Part shown: positions 6,259 to 13,171 of the stretch, piece by piece
How the letters are laid out: every line of letters starts with the position of its first letter
Position numbering within the stretch: the stretch's first letter is position 1
Assembly: GCA_947167745.1 (NCBI GenBank)
Contig: CAMVJE010000038.1
Coordinates: forward strand, 1-14,007
Origin: an uncultured Treponema sp.
GTDB taxonomy: Bacteria > Spirochaetota > Spirochaetia > Treponematales > Treponemataceae
DNA: 14,007 nt
Direction: 5' to 3'
The notes under the pieces: generated by a model
Seen by the model: the letters and a program-made list of their open reading frames with translations, nothing else
Databases searched by the model: none
What the model was told of the DNA's origin: nothing
Translations under genes and position numbers: made by a program

Positions 6259-7353
6259 ATGGACTCAAATACTTCCAAATTCGAAAGAGTAGATATCAGC
6301 GAATTTTTCTCGGAAAAAGAAATGTCTGAGGTTTCGCAAATTTCTACGGGTATCGTTGTATTTACAGAAAAACAGGCTCTCCTTGTAAAAGAACTTAGGG
6401 CCGCGCTCTCTGGAACAAACAATGAATCCCTCGAAACATTTAACAAGCGAGTTGAAGACCTTAAATCACTCGCACTCGCAATAGCTAATTTTCCTTCACT
6501 TCTTGAGCGAGCCAATCTCACTGGTGGAACCCGAACTCCATCATCGCTCATTGATTCACTTATAAATTCAAACAGAGAAGGCGACACCACTCTTCAGCTT
6601 CCATCTAAGGCAACTCTTGGCAAAGGCTTCCTTGTTGCAAAATTACATACATTCGCCTCAATCGAAAAAATTTCCCGCCAGGCAAATCTTGAAGAAAAAC
6701 TTGTCTCGGCTTTTCATGACGAAACAATCTCTATGATGTTTCTTTTACTCGCCGAAGATGTATACCTCAATCTGATCAGGGATACAAATCTCCCAATGGT
6801 TTCACGCCGACAGCTAGCTCTTTCACTGCTTCTCCTCTGGGAACACCGTGCAGATCAAAATATTACAGACATTTCGCCGGTTTTACAGTCAGTATGGCAG
6901 GCACGCACCCGTCTTGCACCGGCCTTTGGAACAATGATGGGCACAAGCGAGCTCATTATGATTTCATTTCAGCTTGATGAGCAGTGGTCAGAATTCATAA
7001 AAACTCAGCTTGGAAACCAGGAAGTTAATCAAGCTATGGAGGAATTTCTATTCGGAATTTCCTACGAACAGATAACAAAACTCAAAAATATCCTTCGTGA
7101 GCGTGGAGTCGCTGCAATCGGCCGAGACGAGGTATCCTCATTTTTAGGAACAGATGTCAAAACAAATGTAAGTGAAGACTACCGTGATTTCTTTCAGCAG
7201 TATTCACTCCGAAGGGACAATGCCCGTGCCAGAAGAAGGCTTAATATTCCAGGCCCTCACAAAACTCTCGAAGATTTCTTTATAAGTTTCGTTATGGAAA
7301 AAAACCGTGAAAAGCAGGATAAAGACAGCTTTGAACATGATAAAAATCAGTAA
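6259..7353 (+). CDS. Conserved-looking protein of unknown function, 364 aa
   Basis: I recognise no family. The protein has no signal peptide or clear membrane segment and looks cytoplasmic and largely helical. Residues about 150-180 (MMFLLLAEDVYLNLI and ALSLLLLWEHR) are hydrophobic but broken by charges, as in a packed helical bundle. The C-terminal part is basic (about 305-364, including DNARARRRLNIPGPHKTLEDFF) and ends in a charged KNREKQDKDSFEHDKNQ tail, which could contact nucleic acid or the ribosome. It lies 99 bp upstream of rpsU, which has its own promoter. The ATG at 6259 follows a strong promoter with almost no leader and only AAAAGAAA upstream, so Shine-Dalgarno initiation is doubtful. 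Codon use looks normal for the window, so a real gene is very likely. Confidence 0.85.
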   Translation: MDSNTSKFERVDISEFFSEKEMSEVSQISTGIVVFTEKQALLVKELRAALSGTNNESLETFNKRVEDLKSLALAIANFPSLLERANLTGGTRTPSSLIDSLINSNREGDTTLQLPSKATLGKGFLVAKLHTFASIEKISRQANLEEKLVSAFHDETISMMFLLLAEDVYLNLIRDTNLPMVSRRQLALSLLLLWEHRADQNITDISPVLQSVWQARTRLAPAFGTMMGTSELIMISFQLDEQWSEFIKTQLGNQEVNQAMEEFLFGISYEQITKLKNILRERGVAAIGRDEVSSFLGTDVKTNVSEDYRDFFQQYSLRRDNARARRRLNIPGPHKTLEDFFISFVMEKNREKQDKDSFEHDKNQ

Positions 7354-7380
7354 GAACGGGCTAAAAAATCAGTATCTCCC

Positions 7381-7409
7381 TTGAATTCTTTTTTCGTTTT
7401 TGATAAAAT
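7381..7409 (+). promoter_or_regulatory. Promoter of rpsU
   Basis: TTGAAT (7381-7386) and TAAAAT (7404-7409) are 17 bases apart, with TGA before the -10. The predicted leader is about 35-40 bases and includes AGGAGGTG (7438-7445), seven bases before the ATG, the strongest ribosome-binding site in the window. Confidence 0.6.
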
Positions 7410-7452
7410 ATTTGCACTTTCGGATGTTTCCGGGGTCAGGAGGTGAATACAT

Positions 7453-7665
7453 ATGGCAACAATCTTGGTTGAAGATACAGAGAACCTTGAAAAAGCAATC
7501 AAACGCTTTAAGAGAATGGTTGAAAAAGAAGGTATCATCCGTGAATACAAAAAGCGCGAATACTACGAAAAACCATCTACAATCCTGAACCGCAAAAACA
7601 AGACTCTTCAGCGAAAAATGATGAAGAAGACTCGAAAGTCACACGACTCTCGTTCAGCTTACTAA
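7453..7665 (+). CDS. rpsU: 30S ribosomal protein S21
   Basis: This 70-residue basic protein matches bacterial S21 along its length: the N-terminal strand [20 protein letters not shown], the [12 protein letters not shown] segment, and a Lys/Arg-rich helix ending in [11 protein letters not shown]21 sits on the 30S platform near the anti-Shine-Dalgarno end of 16S rRNA and assists initiation on structured or Shine-Dalgarno-containing mRNAs. The gene is monocistronic, with its own promoter, an optimal AGGAGGTG and an intrinsic terminator just after the stop. Its ideal Shine-Dalgarno contrasts with several neighbours that appear to lack one. Confidence 0.98.
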   Translation: MATILVEDTENLEKAIKRFKRMVEKEGIIREYKKREYYEKPSTILNRKNKTLQRKMMKKTRKSHDSRSAY

Positions 7666-7677
7666 TTCAGGAATCAC

Positions 7678-7706
7678 AAAGCCTCTGCTCTATGCAGAGG
7701 TTTTTT
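7678..7706 (+). terminator. Intrinsic terminator of rpsU
   Basis: CCTCTGC (7682-7688), loop TCTAT and GCAGAGG (7694-7700) form a perfect 7-bp stem followed directly by TTTTTT (7701-7706). It starts 13 bases after the rpsU stop and ends 13 bases before the next ATG. Confidence 0.9.
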
Positions 7707-7719
7707 ATTTGGCAAACCA

Positions 7720-8622
7720 ATGACCTTTAAAAATATAATAAAAAAATCTCTACCACTCATATTTTTCTCAATTTTTTTCATTAGTTCCTGTGCCACTAAT
7801 CTGAGTGATTCTTCAGTTTCTCTTATCCGGGATAAAGAATTATATATTCCCAAAGAAGTTGTCTGGCAAAAAATCGACAATACAGGCTACGCAGAATATT
7901 TTTTTTACGAAAACACAGATTACCCGATACGATACCACTGTGTAAAAATTAATCTAAAATCTCCGAGTTTAAAAATTCACACTTTTCCCCTTTCAAAAAA
8001 TGACTTTATCAAAAGCAAAAACAAAGACGACAGCTATTTTAAAGGGCTTACAGCAAAAGAGTTTACCAGAAAGTCCGGTGCCCAAATTGCCATAAACACG
8101 GCTCCATTTGACAGCAAAAGCAGTAAGGTGTTCAGTATTTTCTCATCAACAAGAAAAATATGCGGAATCCATATAGTAAACGGAGAAGAACTATCTCCTC
8201 CAATCGAACGCTACTCTGCACTCGCCTTTAAGAAAAATTCTGCCGGCTACACAGGAACAATAATCAGTAAACAGACAAAAGAAACGACAGACGGCTACGA
8301 TTATGTTTTTGGCGGATTTTTTACTATTTTAAAGGATTCTGTCAAGTCAAATTTTTCATGGGCAAGCAATGACTCCCGTATCGCAGTTGGTTTGTCAGAA
8401 GATGGGAAAATTCTCTATCTCCTTGCAGCAGAAGGAGAAAATAAATCAGAAAGCGTCGGTCTTTCTTATCAGGAATGCGCCGATATCATGATAAATCTCG
8501 GAGCTGTAAATGCAATGGAAATGGACGGCGGAGACTCTTCAAGCCTTATCATAAATTCTTCAAACATGCTGTCTCACTCTCCTCTCAGAAAGCTGGCAGT
8601 ATATCTAGGCTTTTCTGAATAA
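7720..8622 (+). CDS. Lipoprotein with phosphodiester glycosidase (NAGPA) domain
   Basis: This 300-residue protein has a lipoprotein signal peptide (FFSIFFISSC, likely lipidated Cys24) and a domain of the NAGPA family (named for the human enzyme that uncovers mannose-6-phosphate), which hydrolyses GlcNAc-phosphodiester-type links. Family blocks are the AINTAPFD motif (124-131, usually NagyFd), ERYSALAF, SRIAVGLSEDGKILYLLAAEG (219-239) and AMEMDGGDSSSL (265-276), the near-invariant DGGxS motif. It likely acts on periplasmic or surface glycans; the substrate is unknown. The ATG has no Shine-Dalgarno and no obvious promoter lies between it and the rpsU terminator, so expression may rely on readthrough. 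The lipobox position supports a start at or very near 7720. Confidence 0.88.
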   Translation: MTFKNIIKKSLPLIFFSIFFISSCATNLSDSSVSLIRDKELYIPKEVVWQKIDNTGYAEYFFYENTDYPIRYHCVKINLKSPSLKIHTFPLSKNDFIKSKNKDDSYFKGLTAKEFTRKSGAQIAINTAPFDSKSSKVFSIFSSTRKICGIHIVNGEELSPPIERYSALAFKKNSAGYTGTIISKQTKETTDGYDYVFGGFFTILKDSVKSNFSWASNDSRIAVGLSEDGKILYLLAAEGENKSESVGLSYQECADIMINLGAVNAMEMDGGDSSSLIINSSNMLSHSPLRKLAVYLGFSE

Positions 8623-8658
8623 AACCTTAATTTAATTTCAAGACTTTATTTGATTTTA

Positions 8659-8687
8659 TTGACGACAAGCATTTTATGGGATATTAT
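8659..8687 (+). promoter_or_regulatory. Promoter of the PilZ-TPR operon, probably leaderless
   Basis: TTGACG (8659-8664), a 17-base spacer and TATTAT (8682-8687) form a near-consensus sigma-70 promoter. Six bases (TAATCT) then precede the ATG at 8694, so transcription should begin at the start codon. There is no purine-rich ribosome-binding site. Confidence 0.65.
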
Positions 8688-8693
8688 TAATCT

Positions 8694-9671
8694 ATGGGAA
8701 TTGCGACAAGCCAACAGCTTTCTAGATATTACGACCAATATCGCGACACAGAACTTACATTCACAAAAGACATTATACGCGCATTGGGACTTGACCCTCG
8801 TCAGGTATACGTAAAATGTAACGGCGGGCAGTGGCCTTGCATCATCAATTCAACTTCATTCCAGCATGCAAAAATTATTGTCGGAACAAAAGGTGGCGCA
8901 TTTCAGTCATTAGCCGCGAAAGACAATCCCACAGCAAGTATCAGATTTTGTTTCAATGAACAAGAAGACGATGGCATTATTACTTTTTTGGTTTCATCGC
9001 GTGTTGCCGAAATCCGTCCCTACATGAATTCTAAAGATCTGGTAATAGTAACATTGCAGTTTACAGCCCGTCCGCCAGATGATTTAATCGAAATTGTTGG
9101 TCGTCTGCTAGAAGCAAATGCAAATGCAGTCCGTCGTCGCGAAGAACGGGTTCTTATCAATGAAGATTCAAAACGAAAGCTCAATCTTGCAAAAGAAGAG
9201 TGTAATGTAATCGTTCAGAGCGTTCCCCGCCATTGTGTCGTTAGGGATGTATCATTTTCAGGCGCAAGAGTTATTCTCATAGGTCTTTCACAATACCTCA
9301 CTAGCAAAGAAGCTGTTTTACGGCTTGAATTCAATGAACCGAGCGAAATAGTCTCAATCAGAGGTACAATCGTTTCTGCAGATCTAATTCAGGGCCGAAA
9401 GGATGTCTGTATAGCAAGCATTAAGTTTGACGAAACATCTCTCCCGCTTTCATTCAAAATGCATTTAAACAACTATCTTACAACTGTAAGAAAGACTCAG
9501 CTTTCGGCACAGGAACAGCTGGCTCAAAGAATTGCACAACAGCCCGCTCCCCAGCAAGAAGCCGCCACATCTGCACAAAACGCAGGAGCCCATGTCGAAG
9601 CGCAGGCAGCTTCTGAGCATGAGTCTGCAGCAGTGGCTGCAGAAGCAAGTCAGACAGAACCTCAGGCTTAA
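8694..9671 (+). CDS. PilZ-domain protein, probable c-di-GMP receptor
   Basis: This 325-residue cytoplasmic protein has a PilZ domain at about residues 147-262. The c-di-GMP signature is present: RREER (148-152) supplies the RxxxR half and DVSFSGARV (185-193) the D-x-S-x-x-G half. Residues 1-140 form a separate domain I do not recognise, perhaps YcgR-N-like (SIRFCFNEQEDDGIITFLVSS resembles its barrel strands), which would fit a flagellar or motility effector. After about 265 comes a disordered Ala/Gln/Glu-rich tail. PilZ proteins change partner interactions on binding c-di-GMP, and in treponemes they are linked to motility. The gene has a strong promoter with its -10 six bases from the ATG. 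A TPR gene follows 39 bp downstream and is likely cotranscribed. Confidence 0.88.
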   Translation: MGIATSQQLSRYYDQYRDTELTFTKDIIRALGLDPRQVYVKCNGGQWPCIINSTSFQHAKIIVGTKGGAFQSLAAKDNPTASIRFCFNEQEDDGIITFLVSSRVAEIRPYMNSKDLVIVTLQFTARPPDDLIEIVGRLLEANANAVRRREERVLINEDSKRKLNLAKEECNVIVQSVPRHCVVRDVSFSGARVILIGLSQYLTSKEAVLRLEFNEPSEIVSIRGTIVSADLIQGRKDVCIASIKFDETSLPLSFKMHLNNYLTTVRKTQLSAQEQLAQRIAQQPAPQQEAATSAQNAGAHVEAQAASEHESAAVAAEASQTEPQA

Positions 9672-9710
9672 GCATAAAAAATCAACAGAATCTCATTTTC
9701 AGGAGTTTTT

Positions 9711-10856
9711 ATGAATCCAGTTTCTCCATTGGACTCAGTTTATTTTATCAATATTCCAGAGGGCTTTACCCTCTCAGACAAAGCTTTTCATCTCGATACA
9801 ACAATTCCTCTCCCTGTTCAAAAAAAGGCAGAAGATGCCCCCGGCACTTTTGACATGAAATCCCTCACTGAAGAGCAGATTCTTGCTGGTCTGCTTACTA
9901 TCATGGCTTATGACCCAAAAAACGAGCACATTCTTTATTACCGCTCTATTTTAAAACATGCCCGCCCGAACCTCAAAAAAGAATTAGGGGAAGCCGCTAT
10001 TCTCAAAGCAAAAAACGAGGATTTTGACCTTGCAGAAGAGATTTTTCGAGCTCTTCACGGCTTCGACCCGGAAGATATGGCTATAGTGCTTAACATGGCA
10101 CTCTTTTTTGATCAGCGTGCAGACTCATACCGCCGCTCAGGCCTCCATGATGATGCCGATGCTTATGACGAGGATGCAAACAACTACTATCGGGAAGCAC
10201 TGGATGCAGAACCAGCCCTGCCTGACGCATTCTTTAACGCAGGATTTTTCTACCTGAAGCTACGCAAATACAAAGAAGCCAAAGATGTGTTTGAAACATA
10301 TCTTGCACTCACCTGTGATGTAAAAGATGAAGATCTTGGCGAAAATGGCATTTACAAAAAGAATCGTGCCCAGCAGATTTTAAATGACATCTCAAACCGC
10401 AATATGGACGATGACCACTTTAAGGCCGCTTACGATTTAATTAACCGGGGCGAAGAAGAAAAAGGCCTCGAAGAAATCCGCAAATTTATCGAAAAAAATC
10501 CAAATGTTTGGAATGCATGGTTCATGCTGGGCTGGGGAATGAGAAAACTCGGCCGCTACAGTGAAGCAAAAATGGCTTTTGAAAAGGCAATGACTCTTGA
10601 AGGCGGCGAAACCAGCGATACTTACAACGAACTTTCAATCTGTCTTTTGGAGTCAGGTGACCTAAAGGGTGCAAAAAAACTTCTTGAAAAAGCATTGGCC
10701 AAGGACAGCGAGAACACAAAAATTATTTCAAATCTCGGCTATGTTGCCCTTAAAGAAGGTGATCCGAGCATGGCTGCCGGCTACTTCCAGACTGTTCTCG
10801 AAATCGATCCGGACGACAAAATTGCTGCAATGGAACTGGCCAAGCTAGAAGTCTAG
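9711..10856 (+). CDS. Tetratricopeptide-repeat protein
   Basis: This 381-residue protein lacks a signal peptide and looks cytoplasmic. After about 50 unassigned residues it contains TPR-like helical pairs. The clearest are FFNAGFFYLKLRKYKEAKDVF (about 174-194), WNAWFMLGWGMRKLGRYSEA (about 266-285) followed by two more repeats to about 370, and a weaker one near 97-130. Asp/Glu-rich loops separate them. TPR arrays are protein-binding scaffolds, and here the likely partner is the PilZ product encoded just upstream. AGGAG, six bases before the ATG, sets the start. The last 12 bp overlap the 3' end of the convergent DUF192 gene. No enzymatic domain is visible. Confidence 0.9.
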   Translation: MNPVSPLDSVYFINIPEGFTLSDKAFHLDTTIPLPVQKKAEDAPGTFDMKSLTEEQILAGLLTIMAYDPKNEHILYYRSILKHARPNLKKELGEAAILKAKNEDFDLAEEIFRALHGFDPEDMAIVLNMALFFDQRADSYRRSGLHDDADAYDEDANNYYREALDAEPALPDAFFNAGFFYLKLRKYKEAKDVFETYLALTCDVKDEDLGENGIYKKNRAQQILNDISNRNMDDDHFKAAYDLINRGEEEKGLEEIRKFIEKNPNVWNAWFMLGWGMRKLGRYSEAKMAFEKAMTLEGGETSDTYNELSICLLESGDLKGAKKLLEKALAKDSENTKIISNLGYVALKEGDPSMAAGYFQTVLEIDPDDKIAAMELAKLEV

Positions 10857-11291
10857 GCGGAGTTTATCTCCCACCTTTACATTTACTTTCTCATACCAGC
10901 CTTGTGGAACTTCCAGGGCGTAAAGAACTTTTGATGAACTTGTAACATTTGCAAGACTGAAAGGTGTCATATCAAGTATATCGCGAATTCGACCATTTTT
11001 ATCAATATAAGCAATAGAAAGCGGATGTGGTGTATTTTTCATCCAAAAGTCAAGAATCTGCTCTTCTTCAAAAATAAAAAGCATTCCCGTTCCATCAGGA
11101 ATTTCCTGCCGGAACATAAATCCATTTTTTCTTTCTTCAAAAGTAGAGGCTATTTCAGCTTTGACGGTAATTTCTTTTTTTTCAGAATTAGTAATGGTCA
11201 GTTTTTTTACTGGGAGTTTGGTTTTTGGTGTGCATGAAGAAGAAAAAAGAATAAACAAAAATGTCAAAAGAAAAAGGAAAATTTTTGGCAT
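10845..11291 (-). CDS. DUF192-family lipoprotein
   Basis: This 148-residue protein begins with a lipoprotein signal (MPKIFLFLLTFLFILFSSSC, Cys20 lipidated). Residues about 35-146 match DUF192: a NGFMFR segment, GTGMLFIF, FWMKNTPHPLSIAYID, and ALEVPQGW before VGDKLRL. DUF192 proteins are small exported beta proteins of unknown function found in many bacteria and archaea. The frame is open upstream to an ATG at 11342. I prefer 11291 because GGAG lies seven to eight bases upstream and the hydrophobic signal starts there. It is the third gene of the run from 13072, 54 bp after the 11346-11873 gene, and its stop lies inside the convergent TPR gene. Confidence 0.88.
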   Translation of the reverse strand: MPKIFLFLLTFLFILFSSSCTPKTKLPVKKLTITNSEKKEITVKAEIASTFEERKNGFMFRQEIPDGTGMLFIFEEEQILDFWMKNTPHPLSIAYIDKNGRIRDILDMTPFSLANVTSSSKVLYALEVPQGWYEKVNVKVGDKLRLDF

Positions 11292-11345
11292 AAGAATACT
11301 CCGGACAATTTTAAGTGATTTCTGTTGAATTGCGTCTGCCATGTC

Positions 11346-11873
11346 TTAAAGAGAATCCAAAAATTCATCACGGGCATTTTCAGAGGCAGTCTGCTGAACA
11401 TTTGAAGACTTTTTTTTGCTGTCAAAAGCTTTTGCGTCTACATATTTGAGCGTGAGAGGTTTTTCAAGAGACATGATTACATCACCGTCACGCCATACCG
11501 ATTTTTGCGGAGAAAGCTCACTTGGATTTCCATATTTTTCACAAAGTTTTGCAAAAACGGAATAGTGATCGACTTTGCTACGGTCAAGATTTAGCGTAAT
11601 GATGTAAAGTTTATCTTCTGAAAATTGAAACCAGCAGCGCCCCAAAAATGAAAAACCGTACAAAGAGCCATCTGTTTCAATTAAATATTGACCATCTGAA
11701 GGAGAAAGAGAAACATCCCTATCACCACGATAGCCAAACTGGTGATCTTTTTTGAGGGCTTCCTTTAACGAATCGATGCTCATTCCTAATTTTGCAGAAG
11801 AATATCCTGACGGAAGGGAAAAAACAAAAAATGAAATAAAAAAAACAAAAATCGAAGAGATTAATCTTTTCAT
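11346..11873 (-). CDS. Small exported protein of unknown function
   Basis: This 175-residue protein has an N-terminal signal peptide (MKRLISSIFVFFISFFVFSLP, cleavage near residue 20). The mature part starts SGYSSAKLGMSIDSLKEALKKD. That LGMSIDxLKxxL pattern resembles periplasmic proteins with a short BLIP/SmpA-like fold, as does its alternation of hydrophobic strands (FSFLGRCWFQFSEDKLYIITL). It ends in a charged, disordered tail rich in Ser, Lys and Glu. I do not assign a family. Its ATG overlaps the stop of the upstream regulator gene as TAATG, so the two are probably translationally coupled. The DUF192 lipoprotein gene follows after 54 bp. Envelope location is supported; function is unknown. 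Confidence 0.82.
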   Translation of the reverse strand: MKRLISSIFVFFISFFVFSLPSGYSSAKLGMSIDSLKEALKKDHQFGYRGDRDVSLSPSDGQYLIETDGSLYGFSFLGRCWFQFSEDKLYIITLNLDRSKVDHYSVFAKLCEKYGNPSELSPQKSVWRDGDVIMSLEKPLTLKYVDAKAFDSKKKSSNVQQTASENARDEFLDSL

Positions 11874-13072
11874 TATTGCTGCATTGTCCTCGCGACTTGT
11901 TTTCTGTAGAAAGCAGCCTGTTTAACAAGCTCAGAACAGTCAGGAATAAAAATCTTTCCTTTGACGAGCTTAACAAGCGGTGAATTTGTAAAGGGATACA
12001 TTGCAGTTGCCTGCTCCTTTTTCGTAAGACCGCACATAGTTGCAACATCTTCAAGGGTAAGATTTGTCTGATATTGGGTGCCTTTTGCCAGGCTAATACG
12101 CATTTTTTCGACTTCAAGAGCAAGAATATCAATCATCTTTGCAACAGGATTTGAACGGAGCAAAGAGTTTGCCAGCTGTCTGTGCATAGACCAGAGACGC
12201 TCAGAGAAAGTTGTTGTAAGTTTTGCAATCAATTGAGGCTGAGTTGCGACCATCTGGTTGAAGTTCGACTTGTTGATTGTCATAAGGGTACAGTCTTCTT
12301 TTGCAATAGCCGTTGCTGAACGGGGCTTATTCTCAAGCAGAGCCATTTCGCCGAACATATCACCCTTTTTAAGGACAGCCAGAGTGATTTCCGTACCGTC
12401 TACGATTTTTGAGATTTTAACAGAACCTGCCTGAATAACGAACATATCTGCACCAGTCTGCGACTCAGAGAAAACCATTGTTTCACGAGGATAGTTTCTC
12501 AGCATATCACTGGAGGGTTCAATGTATACCGCCCGGCTTGATTTTTTAAGGGCAGCAATTCGCCTTAAAGCTTTTTTTGCATTATCGCCTTCTTTTTGAT
12601 TTTTAATATACTGGTAGTAAGCATAGAAAGCGATATCAAACTGCTGGATATTATCATAATACTCTGCAACATGGAAAATATGATCAGGATCATCGGCTGA
12701 AGAAGTATTAAGGGTTTGCTTCATGAGCATTTCGTTTAAATCACGCATGCGCCTCGCAAAAGTGCGGATAATCTTCATTGCGACAGCTGAATTTTTTTCG
12801 ATGAGCCCCGGGTATTGGTCATGACGGACAGCGATACAAACAACATCGGACATTGCCATTACTGTTTCAATCTGGGAACGCTGGGCCATGCAGGAAATAA
12901 CGCCAATAAAGTCACCAGGACCAAGAACTTGATTTTCTGCTCCAGGAATCAGGGTTTGATGGAAGACTTTGACATGCCCGCTCTGAATAATATAAAAGCA
13001 GTCAGCAACTTCTTTGCCTTCGATAAGAATGTATGTATCTTTTCTGAAATTAACAAATGATAACTGAAGCAA
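11873..13072 (-). CDS. Crp/Fnr-like regulator with two cyclic-nucleotide-binding domains
   Basis: Numbered from the TTG at 13072 the protein has 399 residues. Domain 1 (about 8-110) has the cNMP beta-roll (IIQSGHVKVF, LGPGDFIG), but its phosphate-binding cassette is degenerate: the usual FGExAL...RxAT reads FIGVISCMAQRSQIETVMA. A helical, TPR-like linker (about 138-178) follows. Domain 2 (about 195-300) keeps a full cassette, FGEMALLENKPRSATA (240-255), so it is the likely ligand site. Residues about 338-385 form a winged helix (LTLEDVATMCGLTKKEQ). Its recognition helix departs from the usual SRETVSR, so DNA binding is plausible but unproven. The frame extends to a TTG at 13105, which lies upstream of the promoter -10; GGGGA six bases before 13072 supports the later start. 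It leads a run with an exported protein and a DUF192 lipoprotein. Confidence 0.9.
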   Translation of the reverse strand: MLQLSFVNFRKDTYILIEGKEVADCFYIIQSGHVKVFHQTLIPGAENQVLGPGDFIGVISCMAQRSQIETVMAMSDVVCIAVRHDQYPGLIEKNSAVAMKIIRTFARRMRDLNEMLMKQTLNTSSADDPDHIFHVAEYYDNIQQFDIAFYAYYQYIKNQKEGDNAKKALRRIAALKKSSRAVYIEPSSDMLRNYPRETMVFSESQTGADMFVIQAGSVKISKIVDGTEITLAVLKKGDMFGEMALLENKPRSATAIAKEDCTLMTINKSNFNQMVATQPQLIAKLTTTFSERLWSMHRQLANSLLRSNPVAKMIDILALEVEKMRISLAKGTQYQTNLTLEDVATMCGLTKKEQATAMYPFTNSPLVKLVKGKIFIPDCSELVKQAAFYRKQVARTMQQ

Positions 13073-13093
13073 TTTAAATCCCCGCTTTATAAA

Positions 13094-13122
13094 AGTATAA
13101 CGCAAAAACTAAAGGTTGTCTC
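13094..13122 (-). promoter_or_regulatory. Promoter of the tandem-cNMP regulator run
   Basis: On the minus strand GAGACA (13122-13117), a 17-base spacer and TATACT (13099-13094) form a good sigma-70-type promoter. Its expected start leaves a leader of about 14 bases with GGGGA before the TTG at 13072. A farther upstream TTG at 13105 falls before the -10 and is therefore unlikely to be used. Confidence 0.55.
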
Positions 13123-13171
13123 TATTATATATCGTCAAAATAAAAATCTTGCTGAATAAAAATAGTTACTT

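Noticed and set aside
7354..7452. Riboswitch or S21-binding leader upstream of rpsU
   Set aside because: The leader after the predicted start is only about 37 bases and shows no stable stem or known motif.
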